A stretch of DNA of 64,000 nucleotides from Mariniblastus sp. (GCA_022447605.1 JAKVBG010000006.1:1-64000), one strand, 5' to 3'. Positions 1 to 10,570 are shown, counted from the first letter of the stretch. Notes: generated from the letters alone by a model not told the origin. Translations and numbers: made by a program.

Positions 1-243
1 AACATGCAGAAACAGCAGCAGGTCGCCCTCGGCCACGGCGGCCCCGGCGTTCTGCTGGACGGCCCGTCCCGGTTCCGAGCGGAGCAAGAGACACTCATGC
101 CGGCCGGCCACTTCGTCCGTACCGTCAACCGAACCACCATCGACGACGATCACCTGGTCCACTCCGGCAGCCCAGCTTGAGGCGATCGCCGGCCCGACCC
201 GGGGCGCCTCGTTGATGACCGGGATGATCACGGAAATCTTCAA
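1..243 (-). CDS. Family-2 glycosyltransferase, TIGR04283-like (3' part cut by window edge)
   Basis: The 81 visible codons read as the N-terminal Rossmann-like half of a GT-A glycosyltransferase. A hydrophobic first strand (KISVIIPVINEA) is followed by the nucleotide-sugar binding signature VIVVDGGSVDGT at about residues 32-43 and then by GRAVQQNAGAAVAEGDLLLFLH. That last stretch is characteristic of the TIGR04283 subfamily, often called rSAM/selenodomain-associated. The start is taken as the TTG at 243 because an in-frame TAG lies five codons upstream and no ATG precedes the conserved first strand. The distal catalytic part and any partner genes lie outside the window, so donor and acceptor cannot be inferred. 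The family assignment is good; the exact start is moderately sure. Confidence 0.8.
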   Translation of the reverse strand, partial: MKISVIIPVINEAPRVGPAIASSWAAGVDQVIVVDGGSVDGTDEVAGRHECLLLRSEPGRAVQQNAGAAVAEGDLLLFLHV

Positions 244-286
244 GTCGGGACCCGCCTACAGGGGATGGACCGGGGACATGCCCCAC

Positions 287-317
287 AAAAAAACGTCGCG
301 TGAATTATCACGCGACG
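287..317 (-). terminator. Rho-independent terminator of the thioredoxin-fold gene
   Basis: A perfect 10-bp stem (294-303 pairing with 308-317) with a 4-nt loop is followed, reading on the minus strand, by seven T residues (A287-A293 on the plus strand). It lies 28 bases after the thioredoxin-fold stop codon and just before the glycosyltransferase start, so it separates the two co-directional genes. Confidence 0.9.
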
Positions 318-345
318 CCAAACCGAATACTATGGCCAAACCGAA

Positions 346-771
346 TTATTTCTTGATCGCATCCTGGGCATCAGCCGTACGGACCAACTCGGCCCGGGCA
401 ATGAAAGCCTCGACCTTGGACGGCGTTTGGGCACCGCGCAGATAACGGCGAATCCACTTGTCATCCTTCCGTTCATACATGATCAGCTGGGGCACTCCGC
501 GCGAACCGATCAACTTGCGGGCCAGGGCAGATTCTTTATCCAAGTCCACCGTGGCAAAATGAAAATGCTTGAAGGCTTCCTTAGCCATCAACTTGGGGAT
601 CGTCTTCTTCTTCATCTTTTGGCAAGGCGGACACCACTCGGCGGTAACGAGGATCAACAGCGGTTTGTTACCCGCCTGGGCCTTTTCGTAGGCGCTCTTG
701 TAATCCGATGTCGAGCCATCGTTCACGAGCAGCGCGGAAAGGGTCATCGTCAATACCGCAGCTAATTCCAT
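346..771 (-). CDS. Exported thioredoxin-fold protein with CPPC active site
   Basis: This 141-residue protein has a short hydrophobic N-terminus (about residues 2-16) consistent with a signal peptide or anchor. A thioredoxin fold follows, with the redox motif W-C-P-P-C at residues 46-50 and the cis-proline loop GVP at about 92-94. CPPC sites occur in thiol-disulfide oxidoreductases and in DUF255/thioredoxin_7-like secreted proteins, so the likely role is disulfide exchange outside the cytoplasm. The frame stays open far upstream, but the extra residues are arginine-rich and low quality. The ATG at 771 has AGGAG at a good distance and begins the hydrophobic segment, so I use it. A strong terminator follows. 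Substrate and redox partner are unknown. Confidence 0.85.
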   Translation of the reverse strand: MELAAVLTMTLSALLVNDGSTSDYKSAYEKAQAGNKPLLILVTAEWCPPCQKMKKKTIPKLMAKEAFKHFHFATVDLDKESALARKLIGSRGVPQLIMYERKDDKWIRRYLRGAQTPSKVEAFIARAELVRTADAQDAIKK

Positions 772-1338
772 CCTTGATCTCCTGCAATCCCATCCTTGTC
801 GCCAAAAGGTCCGACGCCTGGCTCCTGTCGCGAGCACCGAAATCCTGCCTTGGCGCCTTCCTGGCCATCCCGGCAGCCTCATCAAAACGCCAAGACACCA
901 ATTCCGATATCGACCAGATCTGGCAATGGCATTGCCCGTTTTCAAACGATGCAGCCAACTATTTGACGGCTGCCTCCGGCAATCTGCTAAACGATTCCGG
1001 ATGTACCGATAGCCATGTCCCATGAACAACCGCTCACCCCCGCTGCCTATCGGAACCGAGTGTTGATCGGTGTAGCGCAGCGATCCGGACAACGTGGGAG
1101 ACGTTGACGATTGTCCCACCATTAAGGATCGCGGGACTTTACAGGAAATTGTTCGTTTTTCGGTCTCGGCCGTCTCATTTCCGGTAATAATGGCGCCTCC
1201 CCGTGACGGGAAAAAGGACGGCCTGGCACCCGCGGTTTTGTGCAAACTGCGGACCGAGGAACCCGTTCCTGAACTCGCCGTCAGCGCTACGTTTTCAATC
1301 TGCAACGCTTCGTCCTGGAACAGGGTAACTGGAGATTT
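772..1338. other. Divergent intergenic region, no gene recognised
   Basis: These 567 bases separate the minus-strand thioredoxin-fold gene from the plus-strand Gfo/Idh gene. Open frames exist on both strands, but their translations lack recognisable domains and overlap each other. The region must carry promoters for both genes. I cannot point to a convincing -35/-10 pair. Confidence 0.5.
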
Positions 1339-2364
1339 ATGAAATTACGTGTGGGTCTTGTCGGGCTGGGCGACTATTGGCAATCTCGCCATCGCCCTGC
1401 GCTTCGTGCCTTGGCGGATCGGTTTGAAGTCAAAGCCATCTGCTGCGAAGTCGCCGAGAAATCAAAACTCGTCGCCGATGAATTCTCGGCGACCCCCATG
1501 GATGGATTTCGGGCGATGGTGGAACGCGACGATATCGATGCCGTTCTGGCCTTGGCCCCGGACTGGATTGGACCGCTGCCCATCATCGCTGCTTGCGAGG
1601 CAGGAAAGGCCGTATACAGCTCGGCCGCACTCGACATCTCATTTGATCAGGCCAGAGAAATTCGTCAGCGCGTCGACGAATCAGGCGTTGCCTTCATGGC
1701 TGAACTGCCTCGCCGTTTTGCACCGGCGACGCTTCGTCTCAAAGAGCTGATCGCCACTCGGTTGGGCAGACCGAGGATCCTGTTCTGCCACGAACGGATG
1801 CCGGTGGAGGGACAACTGGACCGTTTACGGCGAGGTGATTATTGCCCGCTGGCCTGGCGTCATATCATGGAACTGGTCGACTGGTGCCATTACCTGGTCG
1901 AATCACCTCCGAGCACCGTTTCCAGCGCCCGACACGAATCACCCACGGACGAAGGACAAGCGTTTTACCAGATGGTCAGCCTCGATTTCCCGGCCTACAA
2001 GGAAGATGGCATTCGGCCCCTGGCGCAATTGAGTCTCGGGCATTACATCCCTGCCAAGTGGAAGGATGCATTGACCTATCGCCGACCCGCCTCGATCCAG
2101 GTGTGCTGTGAACGGGGAATGGCCTTTATCGATCTTCCCAATACGCTGATCTGGTTCGACGATGGCGGCCAACATACCGAGTCGCTCGAATCAGAACGAT
2201 CGGTCGGCGAACAGATGTTGATCCAGTTCCATCGTTCCGTCACCAGCCTGGTTCGAAATCGTTCCGACCTGGCCGACGCCTACCAAGCCATGCAGGTCGT
2301 CTTGAGCGCCAACGAAAGCGCCAGAACAGGCCAGCGGATTTCACTGGACTACAATCACGAGTGA
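1339..2364 (+). CDS. Gfo/Idh/MocA-family protein lacking the canonical EKP motif
   Basis: The 341-residue protein starts with a Rossmann NAD(P)-binding strand-loop (V-G-L-V-G-L-G at residues 5-11) and has the two-domain layout of the Gfo/Idh/MocA oxidoreductases. In that family the first domain ends with G-K-x-V-x-x-E-K-P, whose lysine is catalytic. Here residues 89-99 read GKAVYSSAALD, so E-K-P is replaced by S-S-A. The protein may therefore bind NAD(H) and a sugar without normal dehydrogenase chemistry, or may use another residue. The ATG has GGAG eight bases upstream. It converges on the RND transporter gene, with 26 bases between stop codons. The family is certain; the substrate is unknown. 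Its 341-residue length is usual for the family. Confidence 0.88.
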   Translation: MKLRVGLVGLGDYWQSRHRPALRALADRFEVKAICCEVAEKSKLVADEFSATPMDGFRAMVERDDIDAVLALAPDWIGPLPIIAACEAGKAVYSSAALDISFDQAREIRQRVDESGVAFMAELPRRFAPATLRLKELIATRLGRPRILFCHERMPVEGQLDRLRRGDYCPLAWRHIMELVDWCHYLVESPPSTVSSARHESPTDEGQAFYQMVSLDFPAYKEDGIRPLAQLSLGHYIPAKWKDALTYRRPASIQVCCERGMAFIDLPNTLIWFDDGGQHTESLESERSVGEQMLIQFHRSVTSLVRNRSDLADAYQAMQVVLSANESARTGQRISLDYNHE

Positions 2365-2390
2365 CGGAAGACAGGCAGCCACCGGGTAAA

Positions 2391-5300
2391 TCAACCGGCT
2401 GAAGATTCCCCGGCACCCGGTTTATCTTTGCGGGAGTGCCGGAAACTGTCCGGGTGAACATCGTATTTCAACTGCGAAGCAGACGCCTCCGATGACGGAT
2501 CAGCGGACTCCTCGTTATCAGGCTGGGGTACAACCCGTATCGAGACATCCGCAGCAGGCTCCTCGTCGTCGACGGCAGCACTCAATTCCGCCTTCGCCTC
2601 CGCTGCCCGCATCGCCTCCACTTCTTCCAACGGCAACTCCCGACCAAAGTACCGGCCCAGCGGACTAGCCAACAGGGCTGGCAGAAAAATCAGGTCACCG
2701 ACAAGTGCCGCCACCAACAGGAACAACATCAAAATGCCGAACGCCTGGGTCGGTGTAAAGGTACTCAGGGCAAAGGCAGACAGGCCTAAACCACCAATCA
2801 GCGTCGTCTGGGTCATGGCGGTAGCAACCCGGTCGTAAGAGAGGCGAATCGCCTCCACACGTCTCAACCCCTGTGCCAGCCCTTTACGGTACCAGTTCAG
2901 GAAGTGGATCGTATCGTCGACCGCCACACCCATTGCGACACTGGCCGTCATCATCGAACCGATGTCAACCTTGCGACCGAGGTGACCCAGCGCACCAAAA
3001 ACGATCAGGACCGGGAAAATATTGGGCAACATCGACAACGCGCCACCACGGATATTCAACAGGTTTCGCATACTCACTGGACGTCGCCAATTGCGAAGCA
3101 ACAGCATCATCACACCGGCAATCATTACGAAGGCCAGGGCAATACTGTTGACCAGGCTTCTCAGCAACTGGTTTTGTGCTTTGTAGACGATGGGAATAAT
3201 TCCCGTGTAAATCGTTGAAACATCCGTTTCAAATTCACCCAGCTTCTTCCCCTGCATGGCCGTCAATTGATCGGGAAGCGCTTTCTTGGTGACCGGGTCA
3301 ACCTTGAACTCATGGTCTCGACAATCGACAAACTTGTTTCCGGCATTCTGCCTGATGAAATCAACATCAAACAATTCGTCATCCTCAATGACCACCACGC
3401 TATGGCAGTCGTCCCGCTCGATAAACTGCTTGAGTGCTTCGCTGGACGGAAACGTCTTTTTCCCTTCACCAAAATCATCCGGGTCAATCCAACGATAAGA
3501 CTTGGTACTTTTCTTGCCAGCCCGCGTATCTTTGTTGACGTAGCCACGATTTTCCAACAAGTCCTGCAGAGTGTCTGAAAATATAAATGTCTGGTCTACC
3601 AACTCGGATATATCTTTGGAGCTGTCGACCCGCTGATCCATCTCGTCACTGACGTTATCCGGATTGCGGCCAAAAACCAGGATCATCCCTTCCTTCAAAC
3701 TCTCATCACCCTGCTCTTTCTGGATCGACTCCAGGATATGGGTCCGCTTTCGGTAAGCCGTCATGATCGGCTCGACAACCGACTTGATGTCGGCGACGAA
3801 CTTCCCGTAGTCCACATCGTTCAAAGCTGCCAACCGCAGGCTGACTCGCCACATTTCGCGACCAAAGATTTCCGGGTCCGATTTATCAGCCATCGCCTCG
3901 AGGTAATCGAGGTTCGATTTGCCGGCCACCGCCAGATAGTCTTCTTCCAGGATTTCGGGGTACTTGGTCTGCAACTGGGCGTTGAAGCGATAGCGAGGGT
4001 TGTTCAAGGTCTCGATCGCATTTTCGAAACCGGGGTCAACCTGGGTGTCGACCAGGTGCATCGGTGCAAACACATCAGTGGACATTCCAGGACCGACATA
4101 ATCCAGTCCATCAGGTCCGAAGAATCGCTCCAACTGGTTTCGCACGCGGGCCGATAATTCCATTCGTTCAAGCACCGAGTACTTCAGGTCGTACTCCAAC
4201 TGGTCATACTCGAACTCAAAATCCTCATCATTCTCGGGGACCGGCTGACCGGCTGCCAATAATTCGGACTTCTGCTTGGCCTTGGCCTTCTCCCGTTCTT
4301 TATCCAGCCAGGCTTCCTTCTGGGAATCTTCATCAATGCAAACCACCAGTTCCATCGGAACCAGTTTGCCAAGATTCGCTTCCATCCAGCGGTAGTCCTG
4401 CAGGATTTTCGAGTCGGAGTCAAAAAGTTTCAGCAAGTGTACGGACGTTTCGACGCGCGTGATGCCGTAGGCGAAGTAGCCCATCACCAGCAGCGAGGTA
4501 ACGGCCACGATGGCGTAGTGCCGAACCACCCAATCACCCACACGTTGCCAAAAATACTTTACATAGGCGGCCAGGCCCTTCCGCTCTGTCCCTTTGGACC
4601 GGTCTTCCTTCTTGTAACCGGGCGGCCAAATCGTCAGGGCGGCCGGTAAAAAGGTAAACAGCAGGGTCACGGTTGCCATTGTGGCAATGGCCGAGAAAAA
4701 TCCGAATTTTTGAATCGGCGTCAGGTTGCTGGTACAGAGGCTGACCAGTCCCAGACCCGTCGTAAAGGCAGCCAGGGTACAGGGAAACCAACCGTGCTTG
4801 ACCGCAATTTCAGCCGCCAGCTTCGGACCACTTTCATGGCAGGCATCCCGATAGTAGTTGACAATATGGACTGCCCCCGACAGTCCCAGCACATACACCA
4901 GCGAAGGCATCGACATCAGGATCGCGTCCAGGGTGCTGCCCGCGAACCAGACGTAGGAGAGGCTGGAAATCGCAGCGACTCCCCCCACGAAAAACAACAT
5001 CATCGTGACCGGAATTGAACGGAAACAGGCATACGCCAGACCGACTCCGATGATCAAAGAGAGACTGACAAGCCGGAGCAGGGTACTGGCCCCTTCCTCG
5101 TCAATGGCGACGTTGTCCCGGGGTGGACCTCCCAGATGCACGTTTTCAGGGTCAATCCCGCACTCGCCGGTTGCCAGTTCCAGGATACGTCCGCGCGGTT
5201 TTCCCAGGATCGGGCGACCGACCGCACGATCCATCTCTTCCAGGACGGGTTCGTTGAGCGTGACAATGATGCAGGTCTGCCTGGCAGGAGCTTCCAACTC

Positions 5301-6416
5301 CAGCGCCTCTTCCCACAGCCGGTACCATATTTCAAGTTGGTCCGACGGAGGGGCATTGAGCAACCGGTCAAAATCGCCGTCGTAACGTTGGGCAACTTCG
5401 ACCTCGATGAACTTTTCGAACAGATCCCGGTACTGGTTGGTCGATCTCAGGATCGACAACTTGGCCGGGTCATCCACATTCTGCAGGAGTGACTCAAAAG
5501 TCCACTTGAAAGTCTCCTTGGGAGTCGGCCCAAACAGGGCGCCTGTCAAGCGATTGTGAGCTTCGACTTTTGCCTGGAAGGTTGTTTCATCACCTTCCCC
5601 GAACATGCCAATCCGGATCGTCCCATTCGGTCCGGCCATCTTCTCGAAAATTTCGGGACCGGTCGTAACGGACTTGAAGGGACGGGCGCAAAGTTTTTGA
5701 GGGTCCTTGTAAAAGGGGTTTTCAATCCCTTTCTGATCATCCGGGGGTTCCCCGAAGGTATCGATGTAGGTTCCTGTGACCTGGTTGCGTCCATTGAGCG
5801 ATCGCTCCATCGACCGCTTAGCCCCTTGGATCACGTTGTTTTGTCCGTCCCAACGCCAAAGCTCCCCTTTGCGGTTGACCCAGTACCACTGCCCCTTGCG
5901 ACCGAGCAGCCATTTTTCGCGCTGCTCACCCCAGTTCTCATGGTAATTCCCGGTATAGATCAGTCCGAGGTCGTCCCCCTTGCGGTGGGCCCTCAGTTCT
6001 TCGATCTGTTTGGAATCCCGCAGGGTCGGTTCGTACTCGAGGGACTCCTCTCGCAATTTCCGGACGAGGTTGGTGTACACCTGGTCACCCTCGCGACACC
6101 AGGGGCCGCTGATGACCACGAATTGGTCACCGAAAAAGTACTTGCGAAACTCGCGTAGTTCCCTGGTCTCCTCGTAATCGGCTGGCAACCAGTCGGCCAC
6201 ATTGTTTTGCATGCTGGTGGCCGCCATGCGCGCACCACGCATGGCAAATGGCAGCAGGAAACAGACCATGCAGAGAATCAGCATGGCACAGGTGCCAAAT
6301 ATCGGAATCCGCTTCGAATAAAAGGGGCGAACGCTAATTGTAATACGCCTCTGAGCAAAATGGCCAAACGGCCACCGTTCAACGGTTGCTGCTTGACCGG
6401 GATAACCGGGAAGCAC
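2391..6416 (-). CDS. Very large RND/MMPL-family inner-membrane transporter
   Basis: The 1341-residue protein shows the RND/MMPL duplication. A first transmembrane helix (about 41-60) is followed by a roughly 380-residue exported loop rich in Trp and charged residues, then a helix cluster at about 446-600. A second half has a lone helix (about 634-652), another roughly 400-residue loop, and a helix cluster over about 1065-1235. The last cluster contains GVAVDDTIHF, the Asp-Asp proton-relay motif of COG1033/SSD-type transporters. The C-terminal roughly 90 residues are acidic and probably cytoplasmic. No membrane-fusion or TolC-like gene is adjacent, so export of a lipid or hopanoid-type molecule is more plausible than tripartite drug efflux; this is inference. 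The start is uncertain: the first 30 residues look atypical and a later start is possible. Confidence 0.88.
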   Translation of the reverse strand: MLPGYPGQAATVERWPFGHFAQRRITISVRPFYSKRIPIFGTCAMLILCMVCFLLPFAMRGARMAATSMQNNVADWLPADYEETRELREFRKYFFGDQFVVISGPWCREGDQVYTNLVRKLREESLEYEPTLRDSKQIEELRAHRKGDDLGLIYTGNYHENWGEQREKWLLGRKGQWYWVNRKGELWRWDGQNNVIQGAKRSMERSLNGRNQVTGTYIDTFGEPPDDQKGIENPFYKDPQKLCARPFKSVTTGPEIFEKMAGPNGTIRIGMFGEGDETTFQAKVEAHNRLTGALFGPTPKETFKWTFESLLQNVDDPAKLSILRSTNQYRDLFEKFIEVEVAQRYDGDFDRLLNAPPSDQLEIWYRLWEEALELEAPARQTCIIVTLNEPVLEEMDRAVGRPILGKPRGRILELATGECGIDPENVHLGGPPRDNVAIDEEGASTLLRLVSLSLIIGVGLAYACFRSIPVTMMLFFVGGVAAISSLSYVWFAGSTLDAILMSMPSLVYVLGLSGAVHIVNYYRDACHESGPKLAAEIAVKHGWFPCTLAAFTTGLGLVSLCTSNLTPIQKFGFFSAIATMATVTLLFTFLPAALTIWPPGYKKEDRSKGTERKGLAAYVKYFWQRVGDWVVRHYAIVAVTSLLVMGYFAYGITRVETSVHLLKLFDSDSKILQDYRWMEANLGKLVPMELVVCIDEDSQKEAWLDKEREKAKAKQKSELLAAGQPVPENDEDFEFEYDQLEYDLKYSVLERMELSARVRNQLERFFGPDGLDYVGPGMSTDVFAPMHLVDTQVDPGFENAIETLNNPRYRFNAQLQTKYPEILEEDYLAVAGKSNLDYLEAMADKSDPEIFGREMWRVSLRLAALNDVDYGKFVADIKSVVEPIMTAYRKRTHILESIQKEQGDESLKEGMILVFGRNPDNVSDEMDQRVDSSKDISELVDQTFIFSDTLQDLLENRGYVNKDTRAGKKSTKSYRWIDPDDFGEGKKTFPSSEALKQFIERDDCHSVVVIEDDELFDVDFIRQNAGNKFVDCRDHEFKVDPVTKKALPDQLTAMQGKKLGEFETDVSTIYTGIIPIVYKAQNQLLRSLVNSIALAFVMIAGVMMLLLRNWRRPVSMRNLLNIRGGALSMLPNIFPVLIVFGALGHLGRKVDIGSMMTASVAMGVAVDDTIHFLNWYRKGLAQGLRRVEAIRLSYDRVATAMTQTTLIGGLGLSAFALSTFTPTQAFGILMLFLLVAALVGDLIFLPALLASPLGRYFGRELPLEEVEAMRAAEAKAELSAAVDDEEPAADVSIRVVPQPDNEESADPSSEASASQLKYDVHPDSFRHSRKDKPGAGESSAG

Positions 6417-6564
6417 CGTACGGTGACACGGGTTGTGTCAAAACTGGATGCGCCTGAAGACGCACCATTTGACAGTTGAGGTTACCGGTCTGACCGTTAG
6501 AAGTCCATGTCAAAGTACTGCTAAAATAGGCAGTTTTGATGGCAAGCCTGTTAAGATCCGTTGA

Positions 6565-7461
6565 TTATAACGACAGGGCAATCAGCTGGCCCAAAAAGCT
6601 CTGGATCGGCTGGATTTGCATGCCGAATTCACTCTTCGGTGCAAAGGCGAAAATAGAAGAGACAAGGCCGATCAGGACGGACGCGCACAGGATGATGGCC
6701 GGCATCACCAAGCCACGGGTCATGAAGCCAAAAACGATGCAATACAGGCCGCCCGTGCAAACACAGATAATGCCCTGGACCGGTTTGGCAAGGAAAGCGA
6801 CGATCGTGATCCACACCACGCACAGGACGTACATACCGATCGAGGCATAAAAACTGATCATGGCAGAGTCAATCGCATCGCCCATGATGTCCATCAGTAA
6901 AATGATAGCCAGGCCAATCGCCACCAGAATCCCGAGTGCAACCATGCTCACCAGCGCGATCAGAATCGAATCCGCCCCGTCCCCAAAATTCTGACCGACC
7001 GCCGTAACGGGCATATCATCAATTTCCCGTTCGGCCTTGGCCATGATTTTTTCGGCATCGGTGAGCTCATTATCGCTATACGACTCTTCCGAGTCCTCGT
7101 ACTGCTCGGTTTCCAACTTCACGCCGGTTGCGATGTTGAAACCACACTCGACACAGATCACCGCATTCGGTTCCATGTCGGCGCCGCAATTCTCGCAAAT
7201 TGGCCCTTGCGGAACCGCTTCGACACCCGCTTCGTCCAGCAGGTCGAGCAACGGGTTGTGCCCTGTGGGACGACTGACACTGAGAGAGGTTTGCGGCTGT
7301 TCTGCGGGTCGTTGTGCCACCTGCCGCTGGCCAACTATCATCCCCTTCTGCTGAATGACCATCGGCTGGGAGCATTTCGGGCATTTCACCCGTTTCCCAG
7401 CGAATTCATCTTTGACGTTAAAACTTGCGCCACAACTTCCACATTGAGCTTTGATCGCCAT
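6565..7461 (-). CDS. Zinc-ribbon multi-pass membrane protein
   Basis: A 298-residue protein beginning MAIKAQC. It has an MJ0042-like zinc ribbon with Cys pairs at 7/10 and 27/30, a polar Gln/Pro-rich linker, and a second four-cysteine knuckle (CENC...CVEC) at about 90-112. About four hydrophobic helices occupy the C-terminal half. N-terminal zinc ribbons fused to small membrane domains are very common in planctomycetes and usually have no known function. The ATG at 7461 has GAAGG eight bases upstream. An in-frame ATG nine codons earlier lacks a ribosome site, so I reject it. The gene points the same way as the RND gene, 148 bases upstream of it, and diverges from groES. Confidence 0.8.
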   Translation of the reverse strand: MAIKAQCGSCGASFNVKDEFAGKRVKCPKCSQPMVIQQKGMIVGQRQVAQRPAEQPQTSLSVSRPTGHNPLLDLLDEAGVEAVPQGPICENCGADMEPNAVICVECGFNIATGVKLETEQYEDSEESYSDNELTDAEKIMAKAEREIDDMPVTAVGQNFGDGADSILIALVSMVALGILVAIGLAIILLMDIMGDAIDSAMISFYASIGMYVLCVVWITIVAFLAKPVQGIICVCTGGLYCIVFGFMTRGLVMPAIILCASVLIGLVSSIFAFAPKSEFGMQIQPIQSFLGQLIALSL

Positions 7462-7880
7462 AAAATGAACCTTCAGCAGTATTTGCAATCGTTATAAAAA
7501 GGCGTCAGCTACGAATAAACGAAAAAATGCAGTGACTAGGTCTATTTTGTTACGCCCACCTCATTTGGCAACCGCCAATCCCCTGATAGGGCCAAATGTA
7601 GCTTCCGATTCATCCGCAAAACTGTCGGTTTGGAGTATTTCTGTCGGTTTTAAGCCCGTTTTCCGCCTACCAGACCATTGCTGACATTCTGTCACGACCC
7701 CTCGATCCCAGGCGGTTACCTCAACTGTCAGAGCTGTCAGGAGACGAGAATTGATCGGAAAAAGTCCCCACCTTGCAACTCGAACCACCAGGAACAGACC
7801 GACTGAACAACGCGAGTTCACCGCAGTTCTAGCTCCTTTGAGGTGATTTCATACCGTTTTGTCCAGTTTGCGCGTCCGGT

Positions 7881-7910
7881 TTGCCGGTTTTGGCGCGCGA
7901 GTTGCCTAAT
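7881..7910 (+). promoter_or_regulatory. Possible sigma-70-like promoter for groESL
   Basis: TTGCCG (7881-7886), an 18-base spacer and CCTAAT (7905-7910) give a four-of-six match to each consensus box. The predicted transcription start is near 7917, leaving a leader of about 120 bases before groES. The match is weak, and planctomycete promoters are poorly defined. Confidence 0.3.
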
Positions 7911-7920
7911 AGGGACGCCA

Positions 7921-7944
7921 ACGTTTTGCATTGCGCAAAAATGT
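7921..7944. promoter_or_regulatory. Inverted repeat at the likely start of the groESL transcript
   Basis: TTTTGC (7924-7929) and GCAAAA (7935-7940) are perfect arms around a five-base centre. The symmetry extends outward imperfectly to AC...GT with one bulged base. It sits just after the predicted transcription start, where CIRCE lies in other bacteria, so it could be an operator for a heat-shock repressor. Sequence symmetry is seen; function is inferred. Confidence 0.35.
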
Positions 7945-8036
7945 CAGGGACCCGGTCTGCCGTCGAGCACACGGTCTCTGAGAATTCAGAATGATGCTGG
8001 AGTTGCTCAGCAGATTGAGCCCAAGGAGTCCAACCG

Positions 8037-8360
8037 ATGGCCGTTACCGCCAAAAAGAAAGCAAAAAAGTCAGTTCGTATTCAACCGCTGGGAGACCGAA
8101 TTGTTGTCGAGCGAGACGTCTCAGGCGACGTAACCAGCGGTGGTATTTACCTGCCTGAGTCGGCCAAGGACAAACCGTCTCGCGGTGTTGTCGTGAGCGT
8201 GGGTGATGGCAAACTGCTTCCCAGTGGTTCCCGCAGTGCATTGCAGGTCCAAGTCGGTGACCACGTACTGTTCACCTCCTACGGCCCCGATGAAATCTCG
8301 ATCGATGATTGCGAACTTTTACTGATGCGTGAAGAAGACGTTCTGGCCGTCATCAACTAA
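8037..8360 (+). CDS. groES: Co-chaperonin GroES
   Basis: A 107-residue Cpn10 protein. The core starts with V-R-I-Q-P-L-G-D-R-I-V-V, followed by the mobile loop (about residues 31-47, with S-G-G-I-Y-L-P) that contacts GroEL, and ends with the usual E-E-D-V-L-A-V-I. The family is normally 94-100 residues; the extra length is a short lysine-rich N-terminal extension (TAKKKAKKS). It caps the GroEL folding chamber in the cytoplasm. AAGGAG lies upstream of the ATG. groEL follows 51 bases later on the same strand, and the single strong terminator comes after groEL, so the two form a standard bicistronic operon. Confidence 0.97.
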   Translation: MAVTAKKKAKKSVRIQPLGDRIVVERDVSGDVTSGGIYLPESAKDKPSRGVVVSVGDGKLLPSGSRSALQVQVGDHVLFTSYGPDEISIDDCELLLMREEDVLAVIN

Positions 8361-8363
8361 TAA

Positions 8364-10034
<1,671 letters not shown>

Positions 10035-10083
10035 ACGCCCAGGACAATGGCTGAAGGGAATTCCCCTCAGCCAACGACACAGA

Positions 10084-10113
10084 AGCCGCACTCCTCAGAG
10101 TGCGGCTTTTTTT
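10084..10113 (+). terminator. Rho-independent terminator of groESL
   Basis: A perfect 10-bp GC-rich stem (10084-10093 with 10098-10107), a four-base loop and a T run to 10113. It closes the groESL operon. Confidence 0.93.
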
Positions 10114-10253
10114 GTTGCGATTGGCCTTCCCCTCCCTCTGTCCGGGGACAGCAAGGTGGACGCCATTTGGCTGGCTTACCATAATGAAACAGCAAGACAG
10201 GGTGGCTCGAGAAACGCTACCTCTTTATCCCGACACCTGGATGGTGGAACGCC

Positions 10254-10532
10254 ATGGATGAACGCGACTTACTGGTTGCCTTTATTTCGACCGGTCTCGG
10301 CATCACCTTGATTTACGGCATCCTGGGCAACCCGGACTGGCTGTTCCGTTTGCGGACCCCTCACATGCTGGAAAGGAACCTGGGACGGCGCTGGGCCAAG
10401 CTGGTACTGGGTGGTGTGGGCGCGATCCTCATCTTGATGGGAGCCCATTTGGTCACGGGTCCATGGCTTGGATCCATAACGGTTAATCACGCCCAAACGC
10501 CGGTCGACCAGCCCGATGCGCAGCGCGATTGA
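10254..10532 (+). CDS. Small two-helix membrane protein, function unknown
   Basis: A 92-residue protein with two hydrophobic helices (about residues 7-24 and 49-69) joined by a basic loop of about 25 residues containing several Arg and a Lys. The C-terminus is polar. The ATG is preceded by GGTGG at about ten bases. I recognise no family. It lies after the groESL terminator and is convergent with the haem-binding dehydrogenase gene, so it is probably monocistronic. The basic loop between the helices suggests a cytoplasmic loop with both termini outside. Confidence 0.55.
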   Translation: MDERDLLVAFISTGLGITLIYGILGNPDWLFRLRTPHMLERNLGRRWAKLVLGGVGAILILMGAHLVTGPWLGSITVNHAQTPVDQPDAQRD

Positions 10533-10570
10533 TCAACGGGCCGAGGCAACCAGAGGTTCCTTGAGACGCG

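Larger units (their letters stand above)
7462..8036. other. Divergent regulatory region between zinc-ribbon gene and groESL
   Basis: No gene is supported in these 575 bases. The groES-proximal third contains a promoter-like pair and a palindrome, listed separately. I looked for a CIRCE element (TTAGCACTC-N9-GAGTGCTAA) and found none. The remaining sequence has no strong hairpin. Confidence 0.5.

Noticed and set aside
772..1305. N-terminal extension of the thioredoxin-fold protein by 178 residues
   Set aside because: The extension is arginine-rich with no known domain, and the start at 771 has a ribosome site and a hydrophobic signal segment.
7462..8036. CIRCE heat-shock operator upstream of groES
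   Set aside because: The TTAGCACTC-N9-GAGTGCTAA pattern is absent; only an unrelated palindrome is present.
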